A stretch of 64,000 bases of DNA from Rhizobium etli CFN 42 (GTDB taxonomy: Bacteria; Pseudomonadota; Alphaproteobacteria; Rhizobiales; Rhizobiaceae). Within the stretch, counting starts at the first letter, position 1. Each line of letters opens with the position of its first letter. This document shows, piece after piece, positions 53,888 through 61,071 of this stretch. Location: contig NC_007761.1 in the NCBI RefSeq assembly GCF_000092045.1, forward strand, positions 2,855,001 to 2,919,000, written 5' to 3'. Below the pieces are notes generated by a model. It did not search any database and had not been told where the DNA came from. It saw only the letters and a program-made list of their open reading frames with translations. The translations under genes were made by a program, and so were the position numbers.

Positions 53888-55600
53888 CTATTCCATCGGC
53901 ACCGCCACGAACCGCAGATCGCCGTTTGCCGATGCGATCATCAGCTGGGCATTGCGCCGCCCCTCCTGTTTCAGAGATTTCACCTTGGCCGCGACCGCAT
54001 CCGGGGATTTCATGAACTCCTGCGCCACCTCGACGATAACGTCCCCCGGCTTCAACCCCTTTTCGGCCGAGGCGGAGCCGGGCTCCACCTCCGTCACAAC
54101 GACGCCGTCGACGCTCTCGGCGATTCCGAAGGCCTTGCGTGTTTCGGGACTGAGGAGCGACAGCGACAATCCGAGCACGTTCTTCGGCGTGGCCGCATCC
54201 GGCGATACCTGGCCCTGTTGGTGCTGGTCGGGCGCGGGTGCGCCCGGTGCGGGCGCTACCTGATCGCCGGTATCCGGCTGGTCCATATCGTCGTTCTCGT
54301 CGGGATCAGGGGTGATCACGCCGTCCTGCGAGCCATCGGGCGATGCGTCGCCGGATGCCGCCTGATCGCTATCTTCGAGCCGGCCGAGCTTAACCTTGAC
54401 GGTCTGCTCCTTGCCGTCGCGCAGCACCACGACGTCGACCTCTTTTCCAACCGTGCTTTCCGCCACGACCCGCGGCAGGTCGCGCATTTCATTGACCGTC
54501 TTGCCATCGAATTTCAAAATGACGTCGCCCGCCTTGATCGAGCCGTCGTCGACAGGGCCGCCCTTGATGACGCCGGCGACCAGCGCGCCCTTGGCGGTGT
54601 CGAGCCCGAGGCTGTCGGCGATGTCGTCGGTCACCGGCTGGATTCGCACGCCTAGCCAGCCGCGCCGCGTCTCGCCATACTGGCGCAACTGCTCCACGAC
54701 GCCGGAAGCAAGTTCGGACGGCACTGAGAAGCCGATGCCGATCGACCCGCCACTCGGCGAGATGATCGCCGTGTTGATGCCGATCACTTCACCCTTCATG
54801 TTGAAGAGCGGCCCGCCGGAATTGCCCTTATTGATCGCCGCATCCGTCTGGATGAAGTTGTCGTAGGGGCCGGCATTGATGTTGCGGCCGCGCCCGGAAA
54901 TGATGCCGACCGTCACCGAACCGCCAAAGCCGAATGGATTGCCGATCGCCATGACCCAGTCGCCGATGCGCATCTCGCTGGAATCGCCGAATTTCACCGA
55001 TTTCAGCGGCGTCTTCGGCTCGACCTTCAACACGGAAAGATCGGTCTTCGTATCCGTGCCGATCAACTTCGCCTTGAGCTTCGAGCCATTGGCGAAATTG
55101 ACCTCGATGTCATCGGCGCCCTCGATCACGTGGTTGTTGGTGACAATATAGCCGGCCGGATCGATGACGAAACCGGACCCGAGCGAGCTGACATTATGGT
55201 TGGGGCCTTTGTTGCCCTGCTTTTTGTTGAAAAAGTCGTTGAAGAATTCTTGGAATGGTGAGCCGTCAGGGGCGCGCGGCGCCGGGCCGACCCCTTCGTC
55301 ATCCTTCACATTCTGCGAGGTCGAGATATTGACCACGGCATCGAGCAACCCTTCGGCGAGATCGGCAACGGAAGCCGGGCCGTTGGTCGGCACGACGGTC
55401 TGAACCGGTGGCGTCTGCTGCGGCGTAGATGCAGGAGGCGTGGGAGCAGCCGGAACAGGCGCGGCAACCCCTGGCACTGCTGTTTCAGGCGAGGTTTGCG
55501 CAAAAGCAATCCCGCTCATGCCGGTTTGCGCCAGGATGGTGGCGCTGGCCAGAAGCGCGAGCGTTCGTCTGAAGGGCAAGCGAATCGTGGGGGCCATCAA
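53888..55600 (-). CDS. degP: Periplasmic serine protease/chaperone, DegP/HtrA type
   Basis: A 570-residue Do-like protease. It has a signal peptide (about 1-35, IAFAQ) and a Pro/Ala linker. The trypsin-like domain has the catalytic triad His in VTNNHVIEGADD, Asp in KTDLSVLKV and Ser in NKGNSGGPLFNMKGE. Two PDZ domains (GWLGVRIQPVTDDIADSLGL and the C-terminal VVTEVEPGSASAEKGLKPGD) are separated by a long acidic Asp/Pro-rich spacer (about residues 440-490). It degrades or refolds misfolded envelope proteins. It follows hflKC on the same strand, behind a probable terminator. Confidence 0.95.
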   Translation of the reverse strand: MMAPTIRLPFRRTLALLASATILAQTGMSGIAFAQTSPETAVPGVAAPVPAAPTPPASTPQQTPPVQTVVPTNGPASVADLAEGLLDAVVNISTSQNVKDDEGVGPAPRAPDGSPFQEFFNDFFNKKQGNKGPNHNVSSLGSGFVIDPAGYIVTNNHVIEGADDIEVNFANGSKLKAKLIGTDTKTDLSVLKVEPKTPLKSVKFGDSSEMRIGDWVMAIGNPFGFGGSVTVGIISGRGRNINAGPYDNFIQTDAAINKGNSGGPLFNMKGEVIGINTAIISPSGGSIGIGFSVPSELASGVVEQLRQYGETRRGWLGVRIQPVTDDIADSLGLDTAKGALVAGVIKGGPVDDGSIKAGDVILKFDGKTVNEMRDLPRVVAESTVGKEVDVVVLRDGKEQTVKVKLGRLEDSDQAASGDASPDGSQDGVITPDPDENDDMDQPDTGDQVAPAPGAPAPDQHQQGQVSPDAATPKNVLGLSLSLLSPETRKAFGIAESVDGVVVTEVEPGSASAEKGLKPGDVIVEVAQEFMKSPDAVAAKVKSLKQEGRRNAQLMIASANGDLRFVAVPME

Positions 55601-55742
55601 GCTTCCTCATAAGGGGCAAATGCGCATATTCAGCACCAGCATAAGGCGGAATGATGGAGGGTGAAATCACCTTTTCGCGAAATCCCCGTGCAATCTGACG
55701 GACCATCACAAAAGCGCGGCCTTGGCTCTTGACAATCGAGAA

Positions 55743-55763
55743 GGGCCGGCGCTGGGCCGACCC
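55743..55763 (-). terminator. Hairpin after hflC
   Basis: On the minus strand GGGTCGGC and GCCGGCCC pair (one G-T) around a CCAGC loop, 33 bases after the hflC stop, followed by TTCTC. It may separate hflKC transcription from degP. Confidence 0.55.
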
Positions 55764-55796
55764 TTTTCGATCTTGGCGGGAACAGATCCCGCGTTC

Positions 55797-56756
55797 TCAG
55801 TTGGCCGGCGCTGCCGGAGCGGTTGCTCCAGGCGTTCCGGGAGCCGCCGCAGGCGGGCTGGCCGGCGGCTGCCGGGAGGCGCTGGCGGCGTTGTTGAAAT
55901 AGCGGAAGAATGCCGAATCCGGCGACAGGACCAGCGTTGTGTCCTGCGACGAAAGCGCCGCCGCATAGGCCGCCATCGAGCGATAGAACTCGAAGAAACC
56001 CGGGTCTCTTGAGAATGCCTCGGCGAAAACGCGGTTGCGTTCGGCATCGCCCTGGCCGCGCAGGATCTCGGAATCACGCTGGGCGCCGGCAGTCAGCTCG
56101 ACGACCTGGCGGTCGGCGATGGCGCGGCGGCGCTGACCTTCCTCGTTGCCCTGCGCCCGCAAAAGCTCGGCTTCCGCCAGTCGCTCGGCCCGCATGCGGT
56201 TGTAGGTGCGCTCGGAAACATCCTGAGTCAGGTCGGTCCGGCTGATGCGCACGTCGTCGAGCGTGATGCCGAGCGTCTCCGCATCGGCCTGCAGCTCGTT
56301 GCGAACCTCGAGCATCATCGCCACGCGTTCCCGGGAGAGCGCGGCTTCGATGCTGCGAACGCCGTAGACCCTGCGCAAGGCGGAATCGAGACGCGTGCGA
56401 AGCCGCGCTTCCGCCGCCTCTCTGTCGCCCGAAACCGTTTCGCGGAAACGGCGCGCGTCGTTGATACGGTAGATGAGGAAGGCATTTACCTCATAGAAGG
56501 CGCCGCCGGAAACCTGGACACGGATATTGTCAAGGTCGAAGCGCAGCTCCTGCTTCGGCACGTATTGCACCCTATCGGCATCGGCAAAGGCGAAAGGCAG
56601 CTTGAAATAGATGCCTGGGTCAGTCTTGACCGACTGGATTTCACCGAAGCGAACGACGATAGCCTGTTCGCGGGCGGTCACGACGAAGACCGACGAATAG
56701 ATTCCGACCAGCACGACCGCCAGAAGGACCAGAATTACGGGAAGTCTGTTGGACAT
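55797..56756 (-). CDS. hflC: HflC, SPFH-domain modulator of FtsH
   Basis: A 319-residue protein with one N-terminal membrane anchor (LPVILVLLAVVLVGIYSSVF) and a periplasmic SPFH/band-7 domain (VVTAREQAIVVRFGEI, then RINDARRFRETVSGDREAAE). A long helical region with DVRISRTDLTQDVSERTYNRM follows. With HflK it forms a ring-shaped complex that limits the membrane protease FtsH. The C terminus is Ala/Pro rich. It starts five bases after hflK. Confidence 0.95.
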   Translation of the reverse strand: MSNRLPVILVLLAVVLVGIYSSVFVVTAREQAIVVRFGEIQSVKTDPGIYFKLPFAFADADRVQYVPKQELRFDLDNIRVQVSGGAFYEVNAFLIYRINDARRFRETVSGDREAAEARLRTRLDSALRRVYGVRSIEAALSRERVAMMLEVRNELQADAETLGITLDDVRISRTDLTQDVSERTYNRMRAERLAEAELLRAQGNEEGQRRRAIADRQVVELTAGAQRDSEILRGQGDAERNRVFAEAFSRDPGFFEFYRSMAAYAAALSSQDTTLVLSPDSAFFRYFNNAASASRQPPASPPAAAPGTPGATAPAAPAN

Positions 56757-56761
56757 TGGTC

Positions 56762-57853
56762 TCAGCCTCCCTGCTGCTGTTGTTGCTGTGTCGGCCTGCC
56801 GACCTCATTGAGAGGCAGATAGGGCACGGCGCCGGCCTTTTGGTCTATGATCACTTTCTTGGAACCCTTCAGCACCTGTTCCATCGTTTCCAGGAACAGC
56901 CGCTCCCGCGTCACGTCAGGAGCCTTGGAATATTCGTCGTAGATCGAAACGAAGCGTTGCGCTTCACCTTCAGCCTCCTTGACGATCCGGTCCTTGTAGG
57001 CGGCTGCGGCTTCGCGGATGCGGGCCGCATCACCGCGGGCCTGGCCGAGCTTCTGGTTGGCGTATTGGTTCGCCTCCTCCACGAGGCGCTGCTTGTCCTG
57101 ATCGGCACGCTGCACTTCCTCGAAGGCATCGGCCACGTCACGCGGCGGCGCGACGTCCTCGATCGTTACGCGGTTGATCGCAATGCCGGCGCCGTAGCGA
57201 TCCATCGTATCCTGGATGATGTTGCGCACTTCAGTCTCGATCGGTCCGCGATTGTCACGAAAGGCATCCTGAGCAGGGCGCCGGCCGACGATTTCGCGCA
57301 TGGCGCTTTCGGAAACCTGCTGTAGCGTTTCAGCCGGATTTTCGAGACGGAAAAGATAGGATTTCGGGTCGTTGATCGTGTAGAGCACGGAGAACTGCAC
57401 GTTGACAATGTTCTGGTCGCCGGAAAGCATCAGTCCAGCCGTCGAATTGCTGTTGTTGCGTCCGCCGATATTCTGCTGCTGCTCGGTCACCTTCACGATC
57501 TCGACCGCGTCCATCGGCCAGATGCGAAAATGCAGGCCGGGCATGGAAATTTCCTCTCTCGGCTTGCCGAAGCGCAGCTCGACGCCGCGTTCGTCCGGCT
57601 GGACGGTGTAGACGCACTGGATCAGCCAGAAAACGGCGACGATCGCCACGACGATCGCCGCCACGCCACCATTGAAACCGCCGGGAACGATATTGCGCAA
57701 CTGATCCTGGCCGCGCCGGATGATGTCTTCCAGATCGGGCGGTCCGCCCTTGCCGCCACGCGGGCGGTTCGGCCCCTGGCCCCATGGTCCCTGATTGTTA
57801 CCGCCGCCGCCCCAAGGGCCGCCGCCGCCATTCTGATTGCTCCAGGGCATCAA
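56762..57853 (-). CDS. hflK: HflK, SPFH-domain modulator of FtsH
   Basis: A 363-residue partner of HflC. The first 40 residues are rich in Gly, Asn and Pro (NGGGGPWGGGGNNQGPWGQG), typical of HflK. One membrane helix (GGVAAIVVAIVAVFWLIQCV) and the SPFH domain (VQPDERGVELRFGKPREEI) follow. RVTIEDVAPPRDVADAFEEV is the family motif. It is the first gene of the hflK-hflC pair, 146 bases after folA. Confidence 0.95.
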   Translation of the reverse strand: MMPWSNQNGGGGPWGGGGNNQGPWGQGPNRPRGGKGGPPDLEDIIRRGQDQLRNIVPGGFNGGVAAIVVAIVAVFWLIQCVYTVQPDERGVELRFGKPREEISMPGLHFRIWPMDAVEIVKVTEQQQNIGGRNNSNSTAGLMLSGDQNIVNVQFSVLYTINDPKSYLFRLENPAETLQQVSESAMREIVGRRPAQDAFRDNRGPIETEVRNIIQDTMDRYGAGIAINRVTIEDVAPPRDVADAFEEVQRADQDKQRLVEEANQYANQKLGQARGDAARIREAAAAYKDRIVKEAEGEAQRFVSIYDEYSKAPDVTRERLFLETMEQVLKGSKKVIIDQKAGAVPYLPLNEVGRPTQQQQQQGG

Positions 57854-57999
57854 AACCTCGTTGTTCGTTAAGTCTTCCCCGCATCCGGGACCGTGGGGGC
57901 TGACCGGCCGATGCGTTGGTGACCGTTATAGGTATCGCCGCACCGGCTTTCAACGCAGCGTGAGAAACTTGGTCAATTTAATTGGAAAATAGTTCGTTT

Positions 58000-58518
58000 T
58001 CAGGCGCGACGGCGTTCATAGACGACAAAGCGGGTGGGATAGCTGTCCCTCTCGCCGGCCGGCACCGCGACCACCTCCCCCGCCTGCCAGGTGCCCGGAT
58101 CGATCGCGGGAAAAAACGCGTCGCCGTCAAGATCGGCCTCGACATGGGTGATGTACATTCGATCGGCAAGATCGATTGCCTGGGCATAGATCTGCCCCCC
58201 GCCGATGATGCAGATTTCGCCGGCCCCGGTTTGGAGTGCCAGCCGTTCGGCGGCTTCCAGCGCCTCGGCCAGCGAATGCGCCATGCTGATGTCGGAGTGG
58301 TCGATCGCCGCTTGTCGCGAAATGACGACGTTCGGCCGTCCCGGCAGCGGCTTGCCGATGGAATCGTAGGTCCTACGGCCCATGACGACAGGCTTGCCCA
58401 ATGTCAGCGTCTTGAAGCGTTTGAGATCACTCGACAACCGCCATGGCATGTCACCCTCGCGACCGATAGTGCCGTTGCGGGCGACGGCGGCGATAATGGT
58501 CCTGCGAATATCCGCCAT
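58000..58518 (-). CDS. folA: Dihydrofolate reductase
   Basis: A 172-residue enzyme that reduces dihydrofolate to tetrahydrofolate with NADPH. IIAAVARNGTIGREGDMPWRLSSDLKRFK at the N terminus holds the substrate Asp and Trp. VVMGRRTYDSIGKPLPGRPN, ICIIGGGQIYAQAI and YITHVEADLDGDAFFPAID follow. The start is at 58518; a longer frame from 58572 enters thyA. It follows thyA by 13 bases, and ThyA produces its substrate. Confidence 0.96.
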   Translation of the reverse strand: MADIRRTIIAAVARNGTIGREGDMPWRLSSDLKRFKTLTLGKPVVMGRRTYDSIGKPLPGRPNVVISRQAAIDHSDISMAHSLAEALEAAERLALQTGAGEICIIGGGQIYAQAIDLADRMYITHVEADLDGDAFFPAIDPGTWQAGEVVAVPAGERDSYPTRFVVYERRRA

Positions 58519-58531
58519 GAAATGTCCCGGG

Positions 58532-59326
58532 TCAGACGGCGATCGGCGCCTTGATGCTGGCATCGGCTTCATAGCCGATCAGCTCGAAATCATCGAAGGT
58601 GAAGCCGAAAATGTCCTTCACTTCGGGATTGATCCGCATGAAGGGCAGCGGCTTCGGCCGGCGCGTCAGCTGCAGCTTCGCCTGGTCGAAATGATTGTGG
58701 TAGAGATGCGCGTCGCCGAGCGTGTGGACGAAATCGCCGCCTTTGAGCCCCGTTACCTGAGCCACCATCATCGTCAAAAGCGCATAGGAAGCGATATTGA
58801 ATGGTACGCCGAGGAAAACATCGGCGGATCGTTGGTACAACTGGCAGGAGAGCTTGCCGTCGGCGACATAGAACTGGAACAGGCAATGGCACGGCGGCAG
58901 CGCCATCTGGTCGACCTCAGCCGGATTCCAGGCCGAGACGATGTGGCGGCGTGAGTTCGGATTGTTGACGATGCCTTTGACGAGATTGGCGATCTGGTCG
59001 ATATGGCCACCGTCAGGGGCCGGCCAGGAGCGCCACTGGGCACCGTAGACCGGTCCGAGGTCGCCGTTCTCGTCGGCCCACTCATCCCAGATCGAAACGC
59101 CGTTCTCCTTGAGATAGCGGATATTGGTTTCGCCCTTCAGGAACCATAAAAGCTCGTGGACGATCGAGCGCAGATGCAGTTTCTTCGTCGTCAGGACGGG
59201 AAAGCCTTCCCCGAGATCGAAGCGCATCTGGTAACCGAAGACCGAGCGCGTGCCGGTGCCGGTGCGGTCGCCCCGGTCGGAGCCCTTTTCCATCACATGA
59301 GCGAGGAGATCGAGATATTGCTGCAT
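58532..59326 (-). CDS. thyA: Thymidylate synthase
   Basis: A 264-residue enzyme that methylates dUMP to dTMP with methylene-tetrahydrofolate. [19 protein letters not shown] at the N terminus, the catalytic Cys146 in [13 protein letters not shown] (same position as in E. coli), and [20 protein letters not shown] are diagnostic. The start is at 59326; the frame is open for 106 codons further upstream, but this is beyond the usual N terminus. It forms an operon with folA. Confidence 0.96.
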   Translation of the reverse strand: MQQYLDLLAHVMEKGSDRGDRTGTGTRSVFGYQMRFDLGEGFPVLTTKKLHLRSIVHELLWFLKGETNIRYLKENGVSIWDEWADENGDLGPVYGAQWRSWPAPDGGHIDQIANLVKGIVNNPNSRRHIVSAWNPAEVDQMALPPCHCLFQFYVADGKLSCQLYQRSADVFLGVPFNIASYALLTMMVAQVTGLKGGDFVHTLGDAHLYHNHFDQAKLQLTRRPKPLPFMRINPEVKDIFGFTFDDFELIGYEADASIKAPIAV

Positions 59327-59476
59327 GTCGCGCTGATTCCCTTTTCTCCAATTTAAGCCTTCGCCTCGAGGAAACCAATCGGAGGCGGATATTTTCCCGT
59401 CCTTTTTGCCACCCGACATAAAGCTTTTATGACGTTTGCCCTTTCCTTGGACGGAGGAAATCACTATATCAACCCT

Positions 59477-59800
59477 GCCGGCTTTCGGGCCGGCTATGGC
59501 AATAAATGAGCGGTGTAATAAACCTATTGGACCCGGGGGCGGTACCCGGCGCCTCCACCAAAAACCGGCGGCATCGAAGGACGGCTTTTGATGGGGGCGA
59601 AATAGGATCGACAAGGGTGTAAAGATCGACTTTTTGCTCGGCATTGTACCGCCGTTATCGGGCTAAAATTGTAGTTGCAAACGACAACTATGCGGAAGCT
59701 CGTCTCGCTGCTTAATCGCGGTGTGACACTTCAATCAAAGTCCTAGTGGTTCGCACCTCTAGGCGGGGTCCGAAGGCACCTGGCAACAGAAGCCTTCACC
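59477..59800 (+). ncRNA. ssrA: Two-piece (circularly permuted) tmRNA
   Basis: The order is permuted, as in alphaproteobacteria. The acceptor half comes first, with a T-arm CCGGG-GGCGGTA-CCCGG and the 3' end CGCCTCC-ACCA at 59550-59560. After a 32-base spacer, normally removed, comes the coding half starting GGGGGCG (59593-59599), which pairs with CGCCTCC, including the G3-U70 pair recognised by alanyl-tRNA synthetase. The tag ORF at 59677-59715 reads ANDNYAEARLAA and stop. Hairpins such as GAAGGC/GCCTTC near 59771-59796 fit the pseudoknot region. Outer ends are approximate; a TATATC -10-like box lies at 59465-59470. It rescues stalled ribosomes and tags their products for proteolysis. Confidence 0.92.
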
Positions 59801-59926
59801 TTCTCCCTCAGACTGAAATCATGTATGCTGATCCATGCGTGACTCGGCTCCGGACTTTCCCAAGGCGCCTGAACGTGCCATATACCTTGTGAAAAGACTT
59901 CAGAACCGACGAAAGACAGGAAAAGC

Positions 59927-60442
59927 ATGGGGCAGGATCATATCCGCTACGACATTCTGGCGCAGGATGCACTTCGCGGCGTCATCCGCAAGGTTTTGGC
60001 GGAGGTAGCAACGACGGGCCGTCTGCCCGGCGATCACCACTTCTTCATCACCTTCCTGACCGGTGCCGCGGGCGTACGCATCTCCCAGCACCTGAAGTCA
60101 AAATATCCCGAACAGATGACAATCGTCATCCAGCATCAGTTCTGGGATCTCAAGATCACCGAGACGCATTTCGAAATCGGCCTTTCCTTCTCCGACGTTC
60201 CGGAGAAGCTGGTCATTCCGTTCAACGCGATCCGCGGCTTTTACGATCCCTCCGTCAATTTCGAGCTCGAATTCGACGTGCCGCTTGCCGACGGCGAGGA
60301 GCTGCCATCCGGTGAGATCACCGCCTATCCCGTCGACTCCGCAGGAAAGCCCGATGAAGCCGCCGGCGCAAAACCGGCCGACGGCGAAGAGAAGAAGCCG
60401 GGCTCCGTCGTCTCGCTCGACTCTTTCCGCAAGAAGCAGTGA
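59927..60442 (+). CDS. sspB: SspB-family ClpXP adaptor for ssrA-tagged proteins
   Basis: A 171-residue adaptor of the alphaproteobacterial SspB type. The core domain has ITFLTGAAGVRISQHLKSKYPEQMTIVIQHQFWDL and LVIPFNAIRGFYDPSVNF. A flexible acidic linker (about 130-158) leads to the C-terminal SVVSLDSFRKKQ, probably the ClpX-binding tail. It tethers ssrA-tagged proteins to ClpXP. It lies just downstream of ssrA itself, an apt pairing of tag and adaptor. Confidence 0.92.
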   Translation: MGQDHIRYDILAQDALRGVIRKVLAEVATTGRLPGDHHFFITFLTGAAGVRISQHLKSKYPEQMTIVIQHQFWDLKITETHFEIGLSFSDVPEKLVIPFNAIRGFYDPSVNFELEFDVPLADGEELPSGEITAYPVDSAGKPDEAAGAKPADGEEKKPGSVVSLDSFRKKQ

Positions 60443-60492
60443 TTTCAAAGCGAGGCTCAGCCTCCCTTTTTCATAAGGATCAAGCCTCGCGC

Positions 60493-60687
60493 ATGAGTGC
60501 CGAAATCATCAATCTGCGTCAGTTCCGCAAGAAGCAGGCCCGCTCCGAAAAGGAGAAGCAGGCCGAGCAGAACCGCATTTCCTTCGGCCGCACCAAGGCC
60601 GAAAAGCAGCTCACCCGCAGCCTGAACGAGAAGGCCGACAAGGCTCACCGCGACGGCCGGATCGAGACGGATGACGACGGCGCATGA
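60493..60687 (+). CDS. DUF4169 family small basic protein
   Basis: A 64-residue highly charged helical protein. It begins MSAEIINLRQFRKKQARSEK and is rich in Lys, Arg and Glu, with no membrane segment. The family is restricted largely to alphaproteobacteria and uncharacterised. Its N-terminal INLRQFRKKQ echoes the SVVSLDSFRKKQ tail of the upstream SspB. It begins 51 bases after sspB and is probably in the same transcript. Confidence 0.88.
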   Translation: MSAEIINLRQFRKKQARSEKEKQAEQNRISFGRTKAEKQLTRSLNEKADKAHRDGRIETDDDGA

Positions 60688-60790
60688 AGCTTCACGCAAA
60701 GCTTGAAGAGCCGGAAACGAATCAGCGATCAGCCACTTGCGCGATTTCCTTGAATCGATCCTCCAAGCCGATTGCGATGTAAACGGGCTG

Positions 60791-61015
60791 ATGATCCGCA
60801 AGCACTCGGCGACACTGCATGGCCATCGCACCAGCTTTTCGCTGGAAGATGAATTCTGGGCCGAACTGAAGACGATTGCGGCAAGCCGTTCGATGTCGCT
60901 TGCCGCCCTGATTTCAGAGATCGACGACCACCGCCCGCCGGACAGCAACCTGTCCTCGGCCTTACGACTCCATGTGCTTTCATGGGCGAAGGCCGGCTGT
61001 GGCAGCCGGCCGTGA
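60791..61015 (+). CDS. Ribbon-helix-helix domain protein
   Basis: A 74-residue protein with MIRKHSATLHGHRTSFSLEDEFWAELK and AASRSMSLAALISEID, the beta-strand-helix-helix pattern of a ribbon-helix-helix DNA-binding protein (the RHH_4 group of alphaproteobacteria). The ATG at 60791 is preferred; a TTG at 60737 would add 18 residues. It follows DUF4169 by about 100 bases. Target unknown. Confidence 0.8.
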   Translation: MIRKHSATLHGHRTSFSLEDEFWAELKTIAASRSMSLAALISEIDDHRPPDSNLSSALRLHVLSWAKAGCGSRP

Positions 61016-61071
61016 CGCCGGGAACGCAAACAAAATCCTGAAACATCTCAGGCGACGCAAACCACGCGTCT

